DNA of 55,723 nt from Clostridiales bacterium (GTDB lineage Bacteria > Bacillota > Clostridia > Lachnospirales > Lachnospiraceae), in assembly GCA_015655075.1 (NCBI GenBank), contig JAATFT010000034.1, positions 1-55,723 on the forward strand. Reading direction: 5' to 3'. The translations under genes and the position numbers were made by a program. The notes under the pieces were generated by a model. It was not told the DNA's origin and did no database searches. It worked only from the letters and a program-made list of their open reading frames with translations. This document shows positions 38,326 to 47,691 of the stretch, piece by piece; within the stretch, counting starts at the first letter, position 1, and every line of letters begins with the position of its first letter.

Positions 38326-38688
38326 TTAATTGTCATGGTTTATGAGTTCTCCTCCGCATTTATCGCAAAAATCCAATCCTACCAGGGTAATCCCCCCACA
38401 GTCGGGACATATCATCTTTTCGGGAAGTATTTCCTTCTCCACGATTTCATACTCCATTTCTTCTCCCGCCGCCGTATGATTCCCCTCCTGACCTGTTTTT
38501 TCAACACCTATGGAATTTTTTTTATCCGCCGGATCTTCTTTATCCACCAAAAACTCTTTGTTAGGCGGATTTTCTCTATTCACCGGGGGTTCTCTATTCG
38601 CTGGACTCTCTATATTTACCAGAAGGCCTTCCTTAATCGGCGGTTCTTTCGCCAGTATCCTCTTTTTAAATCTACCTAACAGAAACAT
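38326..38688 (-). CDS. Small zinc-ribbon protein with hexapeptide repeats
   Basis: A 120-residue protein. After a basic start (FLLGRFKKRILAKEPP) come five to six six-residue repeats of the form xP(A/V/P)(N/D)(R/K)E, then an acidic linker and a C-terminal zinc ribbon CPDCGG...FCDKCGGEL. I know no function for it. The start at 38688 has TGAGGAAT upstream; the longer frame to 38784 runs through repeat F3 and is rejected. DNA of the repeat has an 18-bp period, so its number could vary. Confidence 0.7.
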   Translation of the reverse strand: MFLLGRFKKRILAKEPPIKEGLLVNIESPANREPPVNRENPPNKEFLVDKEDPADKKNSIGVEKTGQEGNHTAAGEEMEYEIVEKEILPEKMICPDCGGITLVGLDFCDKCGGELINHDN

Positions 38689-38749
38689 ATAATTCCTCAC
38701 TAAATAATTCTCTCTCGTGTGCCATACTATGTTCTTAAAGCTAATTCTA

Positions 38750-38792
38750 TGAAGTAAAACGGATATTCCGGACCGCTGTGCCACTTGTAAGG
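38750..38792. repeat. Family F block, copy F3
   Basis: AAAACGGATATTCCGGACCG and CTGTGCCACTTGTAAGG match the start of the F1 and F2 blocks. It separates the zinc-ribbon gene from the TIM-barrel-like gene. Confidence 0.6.
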
Positions 38793-39470
38793 TTAAATAA
38801 TATTCTCTTCACCGCGGTATTTATTCATCAGTTTTTTAAATATCTCTCCATTGGCAGGGGGCGTAAAGGTTATTGCGTTGGCACCTGCTTCAATGGTATT
38901 TACAATACTTTCCTCCGTCGGTCCTCCTGTTGCGATAATCGGTATTTTGGGAAAATCTTTTCTGATCTGTCTAATTATTTCAGCTGTCTTTGATGCCCCG
39001 GAAACATTTATAATATCCGAGCCGGCCTCAAGTCTGCTTCTGACATCCGTCCTTTCCGAGACAACGGTTATCACAACGGGAATATCGATTTTCTGCTTCA
39101 GGTATTCAATCGTTTCATTTGGCGTGGGTGCATTTAAAACAACTCCTACCGCCCCTTGGAATTCCGCATCTTCAGCCAGATTAAGCACCCGTATGCCGGT
39201 TGTGGTTCCTCCTCCCACACCGCAGAATACCGGGACATCGGAACAACTGATGATGGAATGGGTAATAATAGGCTGGGGTGTAAAGGGATATACGGCTATG
39301 ACCGCATTGGCATTACAGTTTCGTATAATAGCCACATCTGTAGTAAAAACCAGGGATTTTATTAATTTTCCGAAGATACGGATGCCGCTTACCTGATCAA
39401 TTACCTGGGGCACACGAACCATGTGTCTTCTTAAGTTCCCGTCAATCTCCGGCAAATGCTTATCTTCCAT
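38793..39470 (-). CDS. TIM-barrel-like protein of unknown function
   Basis: A 225-residue cytoplasmic protein. Alternating strands and helices end in IPIIATGGPTEESIVNTIEAGANAITFTPP, a phosphate-binding-type end of a (beta/alpha)8 barrel, and the middle has VPVFCGVGGGTTTG and PVVITVVSERTDV. Such proteins are usually annotated only as hydrolase in Lachnospiraceae; I see no catalytic motif that proves it. It lies downstream of the ClpX-type gene (184-nt gap). Confidence 0.7.
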   Translation of the reverse strand: MEDKHLPEIDGNLRRHMVRVPQVIDQVSGIRIFGKLIKSLVFTTDVAIIRNCNANAVIAVYPFTPQPIITHSIISCSDVPVFCGVGGGTTTGIRVLNLAEDAEFQGAVGVVLNAPTPNETIEYLKQKIDIPVVITVVSERTDVRSRLEAGSDIINVSGASKTAEIIRQIRKDFPKIPIIATGGPTEESIVNTIEAGANAITFTPPANGEIFKKLMNKYRGEENII

Positions 39471-39654
39471 ATATTGTTCCTCTCATTTGATTTCATTTTC
39501 TTCACGTTAAATTATATTCAATTGTTTCCGGCAAAACAAGCATATTTTGTTGTTGTCATGAATATTTTATGTCATAACCGGGGCCGTTTTTAACCGGTTA
39601 TTAACCGGTCGTTATGAATCCGCCGTTATTTTATTTTCTCTGTTAAAAAGTTCT

Positions 39655-41109
39655 CTAACTTTTCTGCTCTAACATAGGAGTAAATACTTTGGGGGAAGTA
39701 CCCCTCACTTCAATATGGGGGACACCTTTTTTCTCAATATATTCCCTTGTTATTATTACTTTACCGATATTTTCATCCTTAGGTATTTCATACATGATAT
39801 CTAACATAAATTCTTCGATAATTGCACGCAATGCTCTGGCACCTGTCTTTTTTTTCAAAGCTTTCCCGGCAATTGCCTCCAAAGCTCCGTCGTCAAATTC
39901 CAGTAAAACCTCGTCTAACAGCAGCAGCTTCTGATACTGCTTTAATATTGCATTTTTAGGTTCCTTGAGAACCTTAATCAACATCTCTTTTGACAAACCC
40001 TCCAGGGTGTATATAATAGGAAGGCGGCCGATAAATTCCGGTATCATGCCAAATTCTCTGAGATCTTCTATGGTAACCTCTTGTAAAATATTGGGGTCAT
40101 TGTCGTATTTATCTTTTAAATCGGCGCAAAAGCCAATGGAGGACTGCTTGTTCAGCCTGGCTTTTATAATATTCTCCAGCTCAGGAAAAGCGCCGCCGCA
40201 GATAAATAAAATATTTTTTGTATTAACCGTAGTCATGGGAACCATTGCATTTTTACTGGAAGCCCCCACAGGCACCTCTATTTCACTGCCCTCTAAAAGC
40301 TTTAACAAGCCCTGTTGCACGGATTCTCCGCTTACGTCCCTGTTGTTGGTATTTTTCTTTTTGGCTATCTTATCAATTTCATCAATAAATATAATACCCC
40401 GTTCCGCCTTTTTTACATCATTGCCGGCTGCCGCCAGTAACTTCGATACTACGCTTTCCACATCGTCGCCGATATAACCGGCTTCCGTCAGCGAGGTGGC
40501 ATCCGTAATGGCCAACGGGACGTTTAAAAGTTTTGCAAGGGTTTTTACCAGATAGGTTTTGCCGCTTCCGGTAGGCCCTATCATGAGCATATTGGATTTT
40601 TCAATTTCAATATCATCCATTGCGTTGGCGGCAACTCTTTTATAATGATTATAAACTGCCACCGATATTACCTTTTTAGCGTGTTCCTGACCTACAATAT
40701 ACTCGTCCAACTCTCCTTTTATAACATGTGGAGGCGGTATATTTTTTATATCGAAGATATTTTCTACTTCCTCCTCAGCCGGTTTTTTCTTTTTTAACTT
40801 CTGGCTTTTGGGAATTTCATTCTGCAGATTGCTAAAATTCATCATATTGGGCGGAACGCCCATCATTTCCAGATAAGGCATTCCATTGCTATTAATAGTA
40901 TCGAAGGTTTTCTGCATACAGTCGGAACAGATACATATATTATTGGGAATACGGATCATCTTTCCGACCTTGCTTTCCGGTCTTCTGCAGATATAACATA
41001 CCGCTTCATAATCATCCCTGTCCTTTGTTTCCTTTTTGTCCTCCGTACCGTTATTGCTCTTATCCACCTTATCTATATCATCATTTTTATCATTATAATC
41101 ATCAGCCAT
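39655..41109 (-). CDS. clpX: ClpX-type AAA+ unfoldase with an acidic N-terminal extension
   Basis: A 484-residue ATPase. An acidic/lysine-rich tail of about 35 residues precedes a zinc finger with Cys38, Cys41, Cys61 and Cys64 (an extra Cys59 is present). Walker A GPTGSGKT (178-185), pore loop GYIG (211-214), Walker B IIFIDEID (239-246), IGF loop (325-327) for ClpP docking, and PEFIGRLPII. No clpP or tig is linked, unlike the usual clpX locus, so this may be a second ClpX with its own substrates. Confidence 0.88.
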   Translation of the reverse strand: MADDYNDKNDDIDKVDKSNNGTEDKKETKDRDDYEAVCYICRRPESKVGKMIRIPNNICICSDCMQKTFDTINSNGMPYLEMMGVPPNMMNFSNLQNEIPKSQKLKKKKPAEEEVENIFDIKNIPPPHVIKGELDEYIVGQEHAKKVISVAVYNHYKRVAANAMDDIEIEKSNMLMIGPTGSGKTYLVKTLAKLLNVPLAITDATSLTEAGYIGDDVESVVSKLLAAAGNDVKKAERGIIFIDEIDKIAKKKNTNNRDVSGESVQQGLLKLLEGSEIEVPVGASSKNAMVPMTTVNTKNILFICGGAFPELENIIKARLNKQSSIGFCADLKDKYDNDPNILQEVTIEDLREFGMIPEFIGRLPIIYTLEGLSKEMLIKVLKEPKNAILKQYQKLLLLDEVLLEFDDGALEAIAGKALKKKTGARALRAIIEEFMLDIMYEIPKDENIGKVIITREYIEKKGVPHIEVRGTSPKVFTPMLEQKS

Positions 41110-41237
41110 AAATTACTCTCCTTTATCCTAAGCCAAAGGCCATTTACTGTTAAATTTTATTTTTCTTATTGACTACTGCCATAACAGGTAAAATTAATAC
41201 ATAGGTATTATTGGATCATGAACAGGAAGTGCGTTCC

Positions 41238-41413
41238 TATCATGAATAAAAGCATTCATGGCCTTGTTGCGACCCTCGGAGTCTGCAAGCAAGCTTGCGA
41301 TTCCTCACAACGCTTTCATTATATCATGAACAAAAAACGTGTTCATGATCTTGTCGCTAGTCGGAAATTTCAAGCAAGCTTGAATTTCCTCGTTCCGCCT
41401 TCATTATATCGTA
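41238..41413. repeat. Family E repeat, tandem copies E2 and E3
   Basis: Two units, starting at about 41239 and 41323, each with an ATCATGAA...TTCATG hairpin, a GCAAGCAAGCTTGC- or CAAGCAAGCTTG-type inverted repeat, a C(A/G)TTCCGC-like run and TTATATC. A GGAAgtgcgTTCC hairpin precedes the first. Confidence 0.75.
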
Positions 41414-41591
41414 CGCCTGACAAGTGTACAATAGCATAATATTTAAATTTTTATGAAACAATTATGACTAAAATTTATTAAATCGTTCATTTTTATAAAT
41501 GAAACAAAAAAATACCCTATTTTATTTTATCATAATTTTATCGAGATTTCACTAAAAATGTAAAATAGGATAACATTATTGATTTGGCTTC

Positions 41592-41614
41592 CCCTGTTAT
41601 CATAAATAACAGGG
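41592..41614. repeat. Short hairpin downstream of htrA
   Basis: CCCTGTTAT and ATAACAGGG pair around 5 nt. The rest of 41440-41713 shows nothing else recognisable. Confidence 0.45.
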
Positions 41615-41713
41615 ACCGCTATTTGCAGTAACGGCAGCAAACACCCCTACGGCAAAAGCAATCCCCGGTTTTTAAACCTCAACTGATTTTATTATACAAC
41701 ATAATTATTGCAT

Positions 41714-41774
41714 TAGGGCGTGTCTGAAAACTCATTGGAACGCCCAGCGCAAGCAGTTTTCAGACATGCTCTAG
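41714..41774. mobile_element. Short family C-like MITE at the end of htrA, C4
   Basis: TAGGGCGTGTCTGAAAAC and GTTTTCAGACATGCTCTAG are the terminal repeats of a 61-bp unit. Its right CTAG supplies the TAG stop codon of htrA. Confidence 0.75.
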
Positions 41775-43381
41775 TTTTCTTCCACATTCGGATTTTTCCC
41801 TAAGTTTACTACGATTTGCTTTTCTACAAATTTACCGTCGGAACTTCTCATCACAGTAATGGTAACATCCGTTCCCACACGATAGGAAGTAATCTTTTCC
41901 TTTAATTGTGTGCCTGCAGTAATTTCCGTATCGTCGACCTTAGTAATAATATCTCCGGCTTTGATACCGGCCTTTTCAGCACTGCCGCCCTCAACCGTAG
42001 ATTTAACATAGACACCTACCGGCCAGTTATAGGTATTGGAAATATCTTCCGTTACATCCTCAATTGATACACCAAGAAAACCTTTTTCATCATTTTCTAA
42101 TATTTCGCGGTCCATTAATTCATTTATAATAGGGGTAGCCCTGGAAATAGGAATGGCAAATCCCATGCCTTCCACTTCACTGGATGCATACTTAACCGTA
42201 TTAATACCAATTACCTCACCCTCCAGATTCAATAATGCGCCGCCGCTGTTACCGGGATTTATAGCCGCATCTGTCTGTAACAGAACCATTGTTTTGTCTT
42301 CCAATTCCACTTTTCTATCTTTCGCGCTGATATATCCCACGGTTGTAGATTGTCCATAACCTAAGGCGTTACCAATTGCAATAACCATTTCACCTACCTT
42401 AACGGATTTAGAATCACCTAATTCGGCAACTTTAATGGCAGACAGGGTGGAGTCTTTAACCGTACTTAAATCAATGGAAAGAACAGCCAAGTCGGCGGTT
42501 GCATCCGTTCCCTTTATAATGGCTTCTGCTTCCGTATCGTCAATAAATTTCACTTTAATGGGATCTGCTCCTTCCACAACATGGTTATTTGTTGCAATCA
42601 GCAGCTCCTTATCATTTTTACCGACGATAATACCGGAACCGCCGCCTTCCTGCTGCTGATCGACCTGCTGTCCAAACCAATCATAAGAACCGGTGTAGGT
42701 AGTGGTAATCATTACAATGGAGGGCATAGTGGCATCGACCACCTCGGTAACAGCCGTCTTTTGCTCTACCGCCTCCGAGGACACTGTAGTTGCCGCAATC
42801 TTTTTATCCTCTTCCGAGGTCGGAGATAAATTTAATTGAAAACCGCCGAAGGATTTTCCATCTCCGATATTGATGGCAATCGGTGCCGCATCCGGGTTGA
42901 TTCTATAATAAGCCAAATTAAAGCCGATAAAGCAAGCGCCTGCAACTATGCCAAAAACTGCAGCTTTTAATATAAACTTTGCGGTTTTCTTTAAAAACTT
43001 AAAACTCCTGCGTTTTTTCTTTCTATTATTTTCCGGCGGCGTATCAAACACAGGATTGCCGAAGTTATTGCCGTAATTAAAACTATCCTGCCCGGAGCCG
43101 CGGTTTTCATCATACAAATTATTGTACTGCCCGCTCTGATAGCCTGGATCCGACTGGCCCTGTGAGGATGCCGCAATCTGTTCAGCCCAAAAGCTGTAGG
43201 CGGAATCCCCATTATGGGAAGTACCGGCATTGGAATCATTAAAATTATTTATACTGCCGCTGTCAGGGCTGCTACTGTCCGTATTGATATTTGTATCACT
43301 GAAATCCGGTCCCGCATGGTCAATTTGGTTATCATCATGGTTAATTGGATTGTTATCGTTATTTAAAAAATCATCTGACAT
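41771..43381 (-). CDS. htrA: HtrA/DegP-type membrane serine protease
   Basis: A 536-residue protein. A long cytoplasmic N-terminus rich in Asn, Asp, Ser and Gln (about 1-115), a basic patch and one TM (about 135-158), then an outside trypsin-like domain with His267 in ATNNHVVEG, Asp297 in TADLAVLSI and Ser379 in NPGNSGGAL, and a C-terminal PDZ domain (about 430-530). It should degrade misfolded proteins at the cell surface. The low-complexity N-terminus is unusually long. The stop codon falls in MITE C4, so the original C-terminus may have been changed. Confidence 0.95.
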   Translation of the reverse strand: MSDDFLNNDNNPINHDDNQIDHAGPDFSDTNINTDSSSPDSGSINNFNDSNAGTSHNGDSAYSFWAEQIAASSQGQSDPGYQSGQYNNLYDENRGSGQDSFNYGNNFGNPVFDTPPENNRKKKRRSFKFLKKTAKFILKAAVFGIVAGACFIGFNLAYYRINPDAAPIAINIGDGKSFGGFQLNLSPTSEEDKKIAATTVSSEAVEQKTAVTEVVDATMPSIVMITTTYTGSYDWFGQQVDQQQEGGGSGIIVGKNDKELLIATNNHVVEGADPIKVKFIDDTEAEAIIKGTDATADLAVLSIDLSTVKDSTLSAIKVAELGDSKSVKVGEMVIAIGNALGYGQSTTVGYISAKDRKVELEDKTMVLLQTDAAINPGNSGGALLNLEGEVIGINTVKYASSEVEGMGFAIPISRATPIINELMDREILENDEKGFLGVSIEDVTEDISNTYNWPVGVYVKSTVEGGSAEKAGIKAGDIITKVDDTEITAGTQLKEKITSYRVGTDVTITVMRSSDGKFVEKQIVVNLGKNPNVEEN

Positions 43382-43458
43382 ATAAATGCTCCTTTCTGCA
43401 TTAGATTATTTCGTCATACCTGGAAAAGTACTGTCTTAATACATTCCCATTCACTTAT

Positions 43459-43542
43459 TACAGGAACAAAAATCATGTTCCTGTAATCGGATGTACGGCG
43501 GTAAAAGTCACCGCCTTTTATTCGGAAGATAAAAATCATCTG
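43459..43542 (+). repeat. Family B hairpin repeat, copy B4 with compensated stems
   Basis: TTACAGGAAC/GTTCCTGTAA, GGCGGT aaaagtc ACCGCC, and a decayed third hairpin TTCGGAAGAT...ATCATCTGA. The first two stems differ from B1 on both arms. Confidence 0.75.
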
Positions 43543-43698
43543 ACCATAATTATGTTTTTCTATTTATATTTTATATTCATGGTTTTATTTTAACAGCATT
43601 TTGTGTATAGATTGTGAAGATTGTGAAAACAATATAAAAAAAATTGTCTTTTTTTATCATTCGCTCTGTAATAGCCTCCGCCGTTATGTCTTAGCCGT

Positions 43699-43734
43699 AG
43701 CTAAATCTTAAGATTTTAATTCTTAAGATTTAGC
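43699..43734. repeat. Palindrome upstream of the sugar transferase gene
   Basis: GCTAAATCTTAAGA and TCTTAAGATTTAGC form a near-perfect inverted repeat with a short A/T loop. It may be an operator or a terminator. Confidence 0.5.
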
Positions 43735-43893
43735 CCCTAAATATTAAGAATTTATATATTGAGGATTGATATCGAATCATGTATTATATTAGTGATGCTT
43801 TGTGACCATACTTTAAAAGAGCTTAAAAGATTACATTATTTATATAACCTTATTTATATTAAAAAAGCCTTTCTCATGGCAGTGGTGATAATT

Positions 43894-45312
43894 ATGATAA
43901 AAGATAATCAAAAAACATTCAATAGAATACATGTAATAATTGACGGCTGTTTATTGGCATTATCTTACGTCGTTTCTTATTATTTACGTTTTTATAGTCC
44001 CTTAAGGTTTCTGATTAAATGGGATCCCCACGCTTGGTTTTATACCTTGGCGGAATATTCCCGGATATTATTTTTTTTAATTCCGGGTTATTTAATTATA
44101 TATTCCTTATGTAATTTATATGCACCCAAACGGGGGCAAAGCAGGCTTGTCAATTTGTGGAATATTATTAAGGCTAATATTTTGGGCACCTTTTATTTCA
44201 CCTTCATCTTGTATGCGGTAAAAGAAACTAATTATTCCCGTTTCTTGATAGCCATATTTTTTATAGTCAACATAATATTTGACACCAGCTTCCGTGCCGT
44301 TCTGGCTTATTCCCTTAAAACGGCCAGAAGAAAGGGCTATAATTTAAAACATATTGTTTTAGTGGGATACAGCCGTGCGGCGGAAGCATACATTGACAGA
44401 ATACTGGTAAATCCCCAATGGGGTTATTACATCCATGGAATTCTGGACGATAACATAGAACAGGGCACCGTATACAAAAACATCAAAGTGATCGGCGTAA
44501 TTGACAACCTGCTGGAAATACTCCCGGAAAACCGTCTGGATGAAATAGCTATTACCCTTAGCATTAACGAATATTCCAAATTAGGACGGATCGTGGGAAT
44601 CTGTGAAAAGTCGGGTGTACACACCAAATTTATTCCGGATTACCAGAACTTTTTCCCCACCGTTCCCTATACGGAGGACTTAGACGGCCTTCCGGTCATC
44701 AATATCCGCAATGTGCCGTTAAGCAATACGCTCAACCGGTTCATAAAGCGTGCCGTGGATTTGTTCGGTTGTATTGCGGCACTGATAATTTTTTCCATAC
44801 CAATGATTATCATAGCTGTCATTATCAAGGCTACTTCACCGGGACCGGTTATTTTCAGCCAGGTCCGGATAGGACGGCATAATAAAGAGTTTAAGATGTA
44901 TAAATTCCGTTCCATGGAAATCCAGCCGGAATCCAAAGAGAAAAAAGCCTGGACAACCTTTAAGGATCCCCGTGTCACCAAGATAGGCAAAATAATCCGC
45001 AGAACCAGTATTGATGAATTACCCCAGCTTTTTAACGTTTTAAGAGGTGAGATGAGTCTTGTGGGACCGCGGCCGGAACGGCCGTTTTTCGTAGAAAAAT
45101 TCAAGGAAGAAATTCCGCGGTATATGATTAAGCATCAGGTTCAGCCCGGTATGACAGGCTGGGCGCAGGTGAAGGGATTCCGGGGCGATACTTCCATTCG
45201 AAAGCGGATAGAATGTGATTTATATTATATTGAGAACTGGACCTTGGGGCTGGATTTTAAAATCTTATTTTTTACCATGTTTAATGGCTTTATCAATAAA
45301 AACGCATATTAA
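43894..45312 (+). CDS. Undecaprenyl-phosphate glucose phosphotransferase
   Basis: A 472-residue membrane protein with four N-terminal TM helices, a CoA-binding-3-like Rossmann segment (HIVLVGYSRAAEAYID), a fifth TM (about 285-310) and a C-terminal sugar transferase domain: SPGPVIFSQVRIGRH, KFRSME, RRTSIDELPQLFNVLRGEMS and GPRPERPFF. It loads the first sugar phosphate onto undecaprenyl phosphate for a surface polymer. The start at 43894 has GTGGTGAT upstream; in-frame ATG at 43876 and TTG at 43759 lack one. Heads the operon with the LCP gene. Confidence 0.92.
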   Translation: MIKDNQKTFNRIHVIIDGCLLALSYVVSYYLRFYSPLRFLIKWDPHAWFYTLAEYSRILFFLIPGYLIIYSLCNLYAPKRGQSRLVNLWNIIKANILGTFYFTFILYAVKETNYSRFLIAIFFIVNIIFDTSFRAVLAYSLKTARRKGYNLKHIVLVGYSRAAEAYIDRILVNPQWGYYIHGILDDNIEQGTVYKNIKVIGVIDNLLEILPENRLDEIAITLSINEYSKLGRIVGICEKSGVHTKFIPDYQNFFPTVPYTEDLDGLPVINIRNVPLSNTLNRFIKRAVDLFGCIAALIIFSIPMIIIAVIIKATSPGPVIFSQVRIGRHNKEFKMYKFRSMEIQPESKEKKAWTTFKDPRVTKIGKIIRRTSIDELPQLFNVLRGEMSLVGPRPERPFFVEKFKEEIPRYMIKHQVQPGMTGWAQVKGFRGDTSIRKRIECDLYYIENWTLGLDFKILFFTMFNGFINKNAY

Positions 45313-45336
45313 AATTAAAAAGGTTAGGACGTTAAA

Positions 45337-46362
45337 ATGAGAAATAAAAAAAGGAAAAAAAGATTAAAAAGAAAACTACTGTTATTTATGGATTTAATAC
45401 TCCTGTTAATTGTTGCCGGATTGGGTTATTTTATATATATGGCAGGCAAAATGCAGCTTGACAACAGCAAAGATTCCTCCATTCTCACCAATAATATCGA
45501 TAGCAAAGAAATCGGCGGCTACCGCAATATTGCAATCTTTGGCGTTGATTCCAGAGACAATGCTTTAAAGAAAGCTACCCACAGCGATACCATAGTCATA
45601 GCAAGTATAAACAAAAAAACAAAAGATATTAAACTGGCTTCTATTTACCGTGATACTTATGCTGACATACCGGATAACGGATTCAATAAGATAAATGCCG
45701 CCTATTTTAAAGGAGGTTATCCCTTGGCCTTAAATACCATCAATACCAATTTTGATTTAGACGTTAAAGAATACGTTACGGTTAACTTTGACGCAGTTTG
45801 TAAGGTAATTGATTTATTAGGCGGTATTGAACTGGATATCACCAAGGAAGAATTAAAATATGTAAACGGCTATACAAAAGAATTAAACGAAATAAACGGA
45901 ACCAATGTAGGAAAGCTGAAATCGGCCGGTACCCAGGTAGTGAACGGCACCCATGCAACCGCATATGCCAGAATCAGATATACGGCGGGCGGGGATTTTA
46001 AACGTACCGAGCGTCAAAGAATTGTAATCCAGAAAATTTTTGAAAAAACAAAATCCTCTGACCTTTTGACAATCAATTCCATTATAAATGAAATTTTCCC
46101 TGAAATATATACCAATTTGGATTCTATTGATATGTTAGATCTTGCAAAGGATATTCTGTCTTATAATATTGTGGAGGAAACGGGATTCCCTTTTGAAAAT
46201 GTAGCTAAATATTATAATAAAATATCCTACGTTTTCCCTGTGGATTTAGCGGCTAATGTAACGGAGCTTCATAAGTTTTTATTTGATGATGAAACATATA
46301 TACCCTCCGCAAAGGTTCAGGAAACAAGCACTAAAATACTGGAAATTACCGGTAAGCAATAG
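45337..46362 (+). CDS. LytR-CpsA-Psr (LCP) family ligase
   Basis: A 341-residue type II membrane protein: basic cytoplasmic tail, TM (about 12-32), then the LCP domain with IAIFGVDSRD, SDTIVIASI, IYRDTYADI, KINAAYFKGG and RIRYTAGGDFKRTERQR (arginine-rich pyrophosphate-binding site). LCP proteins move undecaprenyl-linked glycopolymers onto peptidoglycan. It follows the sugar transferase gene by 24 nt, and both fit a glycopolymer pathway. Confidence 0.94.
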   Translation: MRNKKRKKRLKRKLLLFMDLILLLIVAGLGYFIYMAGKMQLDNSKDSSILTNNIDSKEIGGYRNIAIFGVDSRDNALKKATHSDTIVIASINKKTKDIKLASIYRDTYADIPDNGFNKINAAYFKGGYPLALNTINTNFDLDVKEYVTVNFDAVCKVIDLLGGIELDITKEELKYVNGYTKELNEINGTNVGKLKSAGTQVVNGTHATAYARIRYTAGGDFKRTERQRIVIQKIFEKTKSSDLLTINSIINEIFPEIYTNLDSIDMLDLAKDILSYNIVEETGFPFENVAKYYNKISYVFPVDLAANVTELHKFLFDDETYIPSAKVQETSTKILEITGKQ

Positions 46363-46394
46363 AAAACACGGAAAAGGAGCTTGAACTCCGGCTG

Positions 46395-46445
46395 AAATAA
46401 GTAAGTCCCCCTCTTACGCTTCGCTAAGAAGGGGGACTTATTTTG
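46395..46445. terminator. Bidirectional terminator between the LCP and glycerophosphotransferase genes
   Basis: AAATAAGTAAGTCCCCCTCTT and AAGAAGGGGGACTTATTTT pair around ACGCTTCGCT. It covers the stop codon of the converging gene at 46438. The stem resembles those at 6275-6310 and 18873-18925. Confidence 0.8.
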
Positions 46446-47631
46446 CTTGTATTATCCTTACAATTCTGTCGGCCACACATTTTGAGGCACTGCCATTTTC
46501 ATATATGTCCAGCTGGTTAAGAAATGCTTCCACTTCGGCCTGATAAACAGGATAATCGAAATTATTAATATTGGCAATCAGCTCCTCTTTTGTTCCGGCC
46601 TTCTTAAATGGCAGAAAGTCATAATCGAAATAAAAACCTCTTTCCTTCCCGTAATCCTCCACGTCAGAGGCATATAAAAACACAGGCTTTTTCATAAAGG
46701 AGAACTCAAACATAATATTGGAATAATCCGTTATGAGCAATTCCCCCGCTGACATGAGTTCATAAATATCACGGTAATGGGATGCGTTAATTACCTGCTG
46801 ATTATAGCTGATAAACCCGCTCTGACCGGAAACCAGGGGGTGGAGCCTTACCGCAATTACCCAGCTGCCTCCGAATTTTTTTTCTATCGCCGATAACAGC
46901 TTTTTAAAATCCAGTTGATAAGGCTGTATATTATTATTACCCTCCCGGTAAGTGGGGGCATAAATTGCTATCCTTGCCTTGTCTGTTACGCCAAGCCTTT
47001 TTCTTACTTCTTGCGACACACGGTCTGCCATGTGAAACAGTATATCATTTCTGGGGCTACCGCATTCTAAAATTTCCCCTTTATACCAGAAGCTGTTCCG
47101 GTACATATTGGTACAAAAACCGGAGTTGGATATATATAAATCCGTCATTTTGGAATCTCTTTTCACGTTGGCAATATACTTAGGCCCCAGCCTGTCCTCA
47201 TAATCCTTTTCAATTTTCTTAAGTGCGATTCCTCCATGCCAGGTCTGGATATAATATTGCCCTTTCCTTTTTCGTATATAGCTTTCCTTCCGGTTATTGT
47301 CCACCCAGACCCTTGCCGTTGCCAGCGCCAGTATGGCTTTCACTGAATTGGTCCTTAGGACTGCAATGCCCTTAGGTGCATAAGCGAAAGCAGGACGGTT
47401 GGTGATAAAAATGACTTCCAGCCCATCCACCCGCCGTCTTCTCTTTACCAGCTCTTCCGCTACATATTTAGCATTATCCCCAAATCCCCATACATTGCAG
47501 ATTACTACTCTCGTCTTACAAATCGGAAGCAGATGGAAAAGACGAAATAATGCGACAATCCAGAAATACCTTATTTGCTTTAATATTGCCAGTATCTGTT
47601 CAGGCAGTATTTGTTTTATCCGATTTCTCAT
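46438..47631 (-). CDS. CDP-glycerol:glycerophosphotransferase-like enzyme
   Basis: A 397-residue protein of the TagB/TagF glycerophosphotransferase fold. QTWHGGIALKKI, SNSGFCTNMYRNSF, CGSPRNDILF, IYAPTYREGNN, RLHPLV and ITDYSNIMFEFSFMKKP are the family motifs. It adds glycerol phosphate (or a similar polyol phosphate) to a surface polymer. A short N-terminal hydrophobic part may bind the membrane. Part of the minus-strand cluster with tagD. Confidence 0.88.
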   Translation of the reverse strand: MRNRIKQILPEQILAILKQIRYFWIVALFRLFHLLPICKTRVVICNVWGFGDNAKYVAEELVKRRRRVDGLEVIFITNRPAFAYAPKGIAVLRTNSVKAILALATARVWVDNNRKESYIRKRKGQYYIQTWHGGIALKKIEKDYEDRLGPKYIANVKRDSKMTDLYISNSGFCTNMYRNSFWYKGEILECGSPRNDILFHMADRVSQEVRKRLGVTDKARIAIYAPTYREGNNNIQPYQLDFKKLLSAIEKKFGGSWVIAVRLHPLVSGQSGFISYNQQVINASHYRDIYELMSAGELLITDYSNIMFEFSFMKKPVFLYASDVEDYGKERGFYFDYDFLPFKKAGTKEELIANINNFDYPVYQAEVEAFLNQLDIYENGSASKCVADRIVRIIQAK

Positions 47632-47691
47632 AACAGACTCCCGTCCGCTTATTCTATATATATAGAATAAGCATTTAATCCTTCCGGAAAC

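Noticed and set aside
38851..39396. 181-codon plus-strand ORF opposite the TIM-barrel-like gene
   Set aside because: Antisense shadow; the minus-strand frame has conserved motifs and the plus frame has none.
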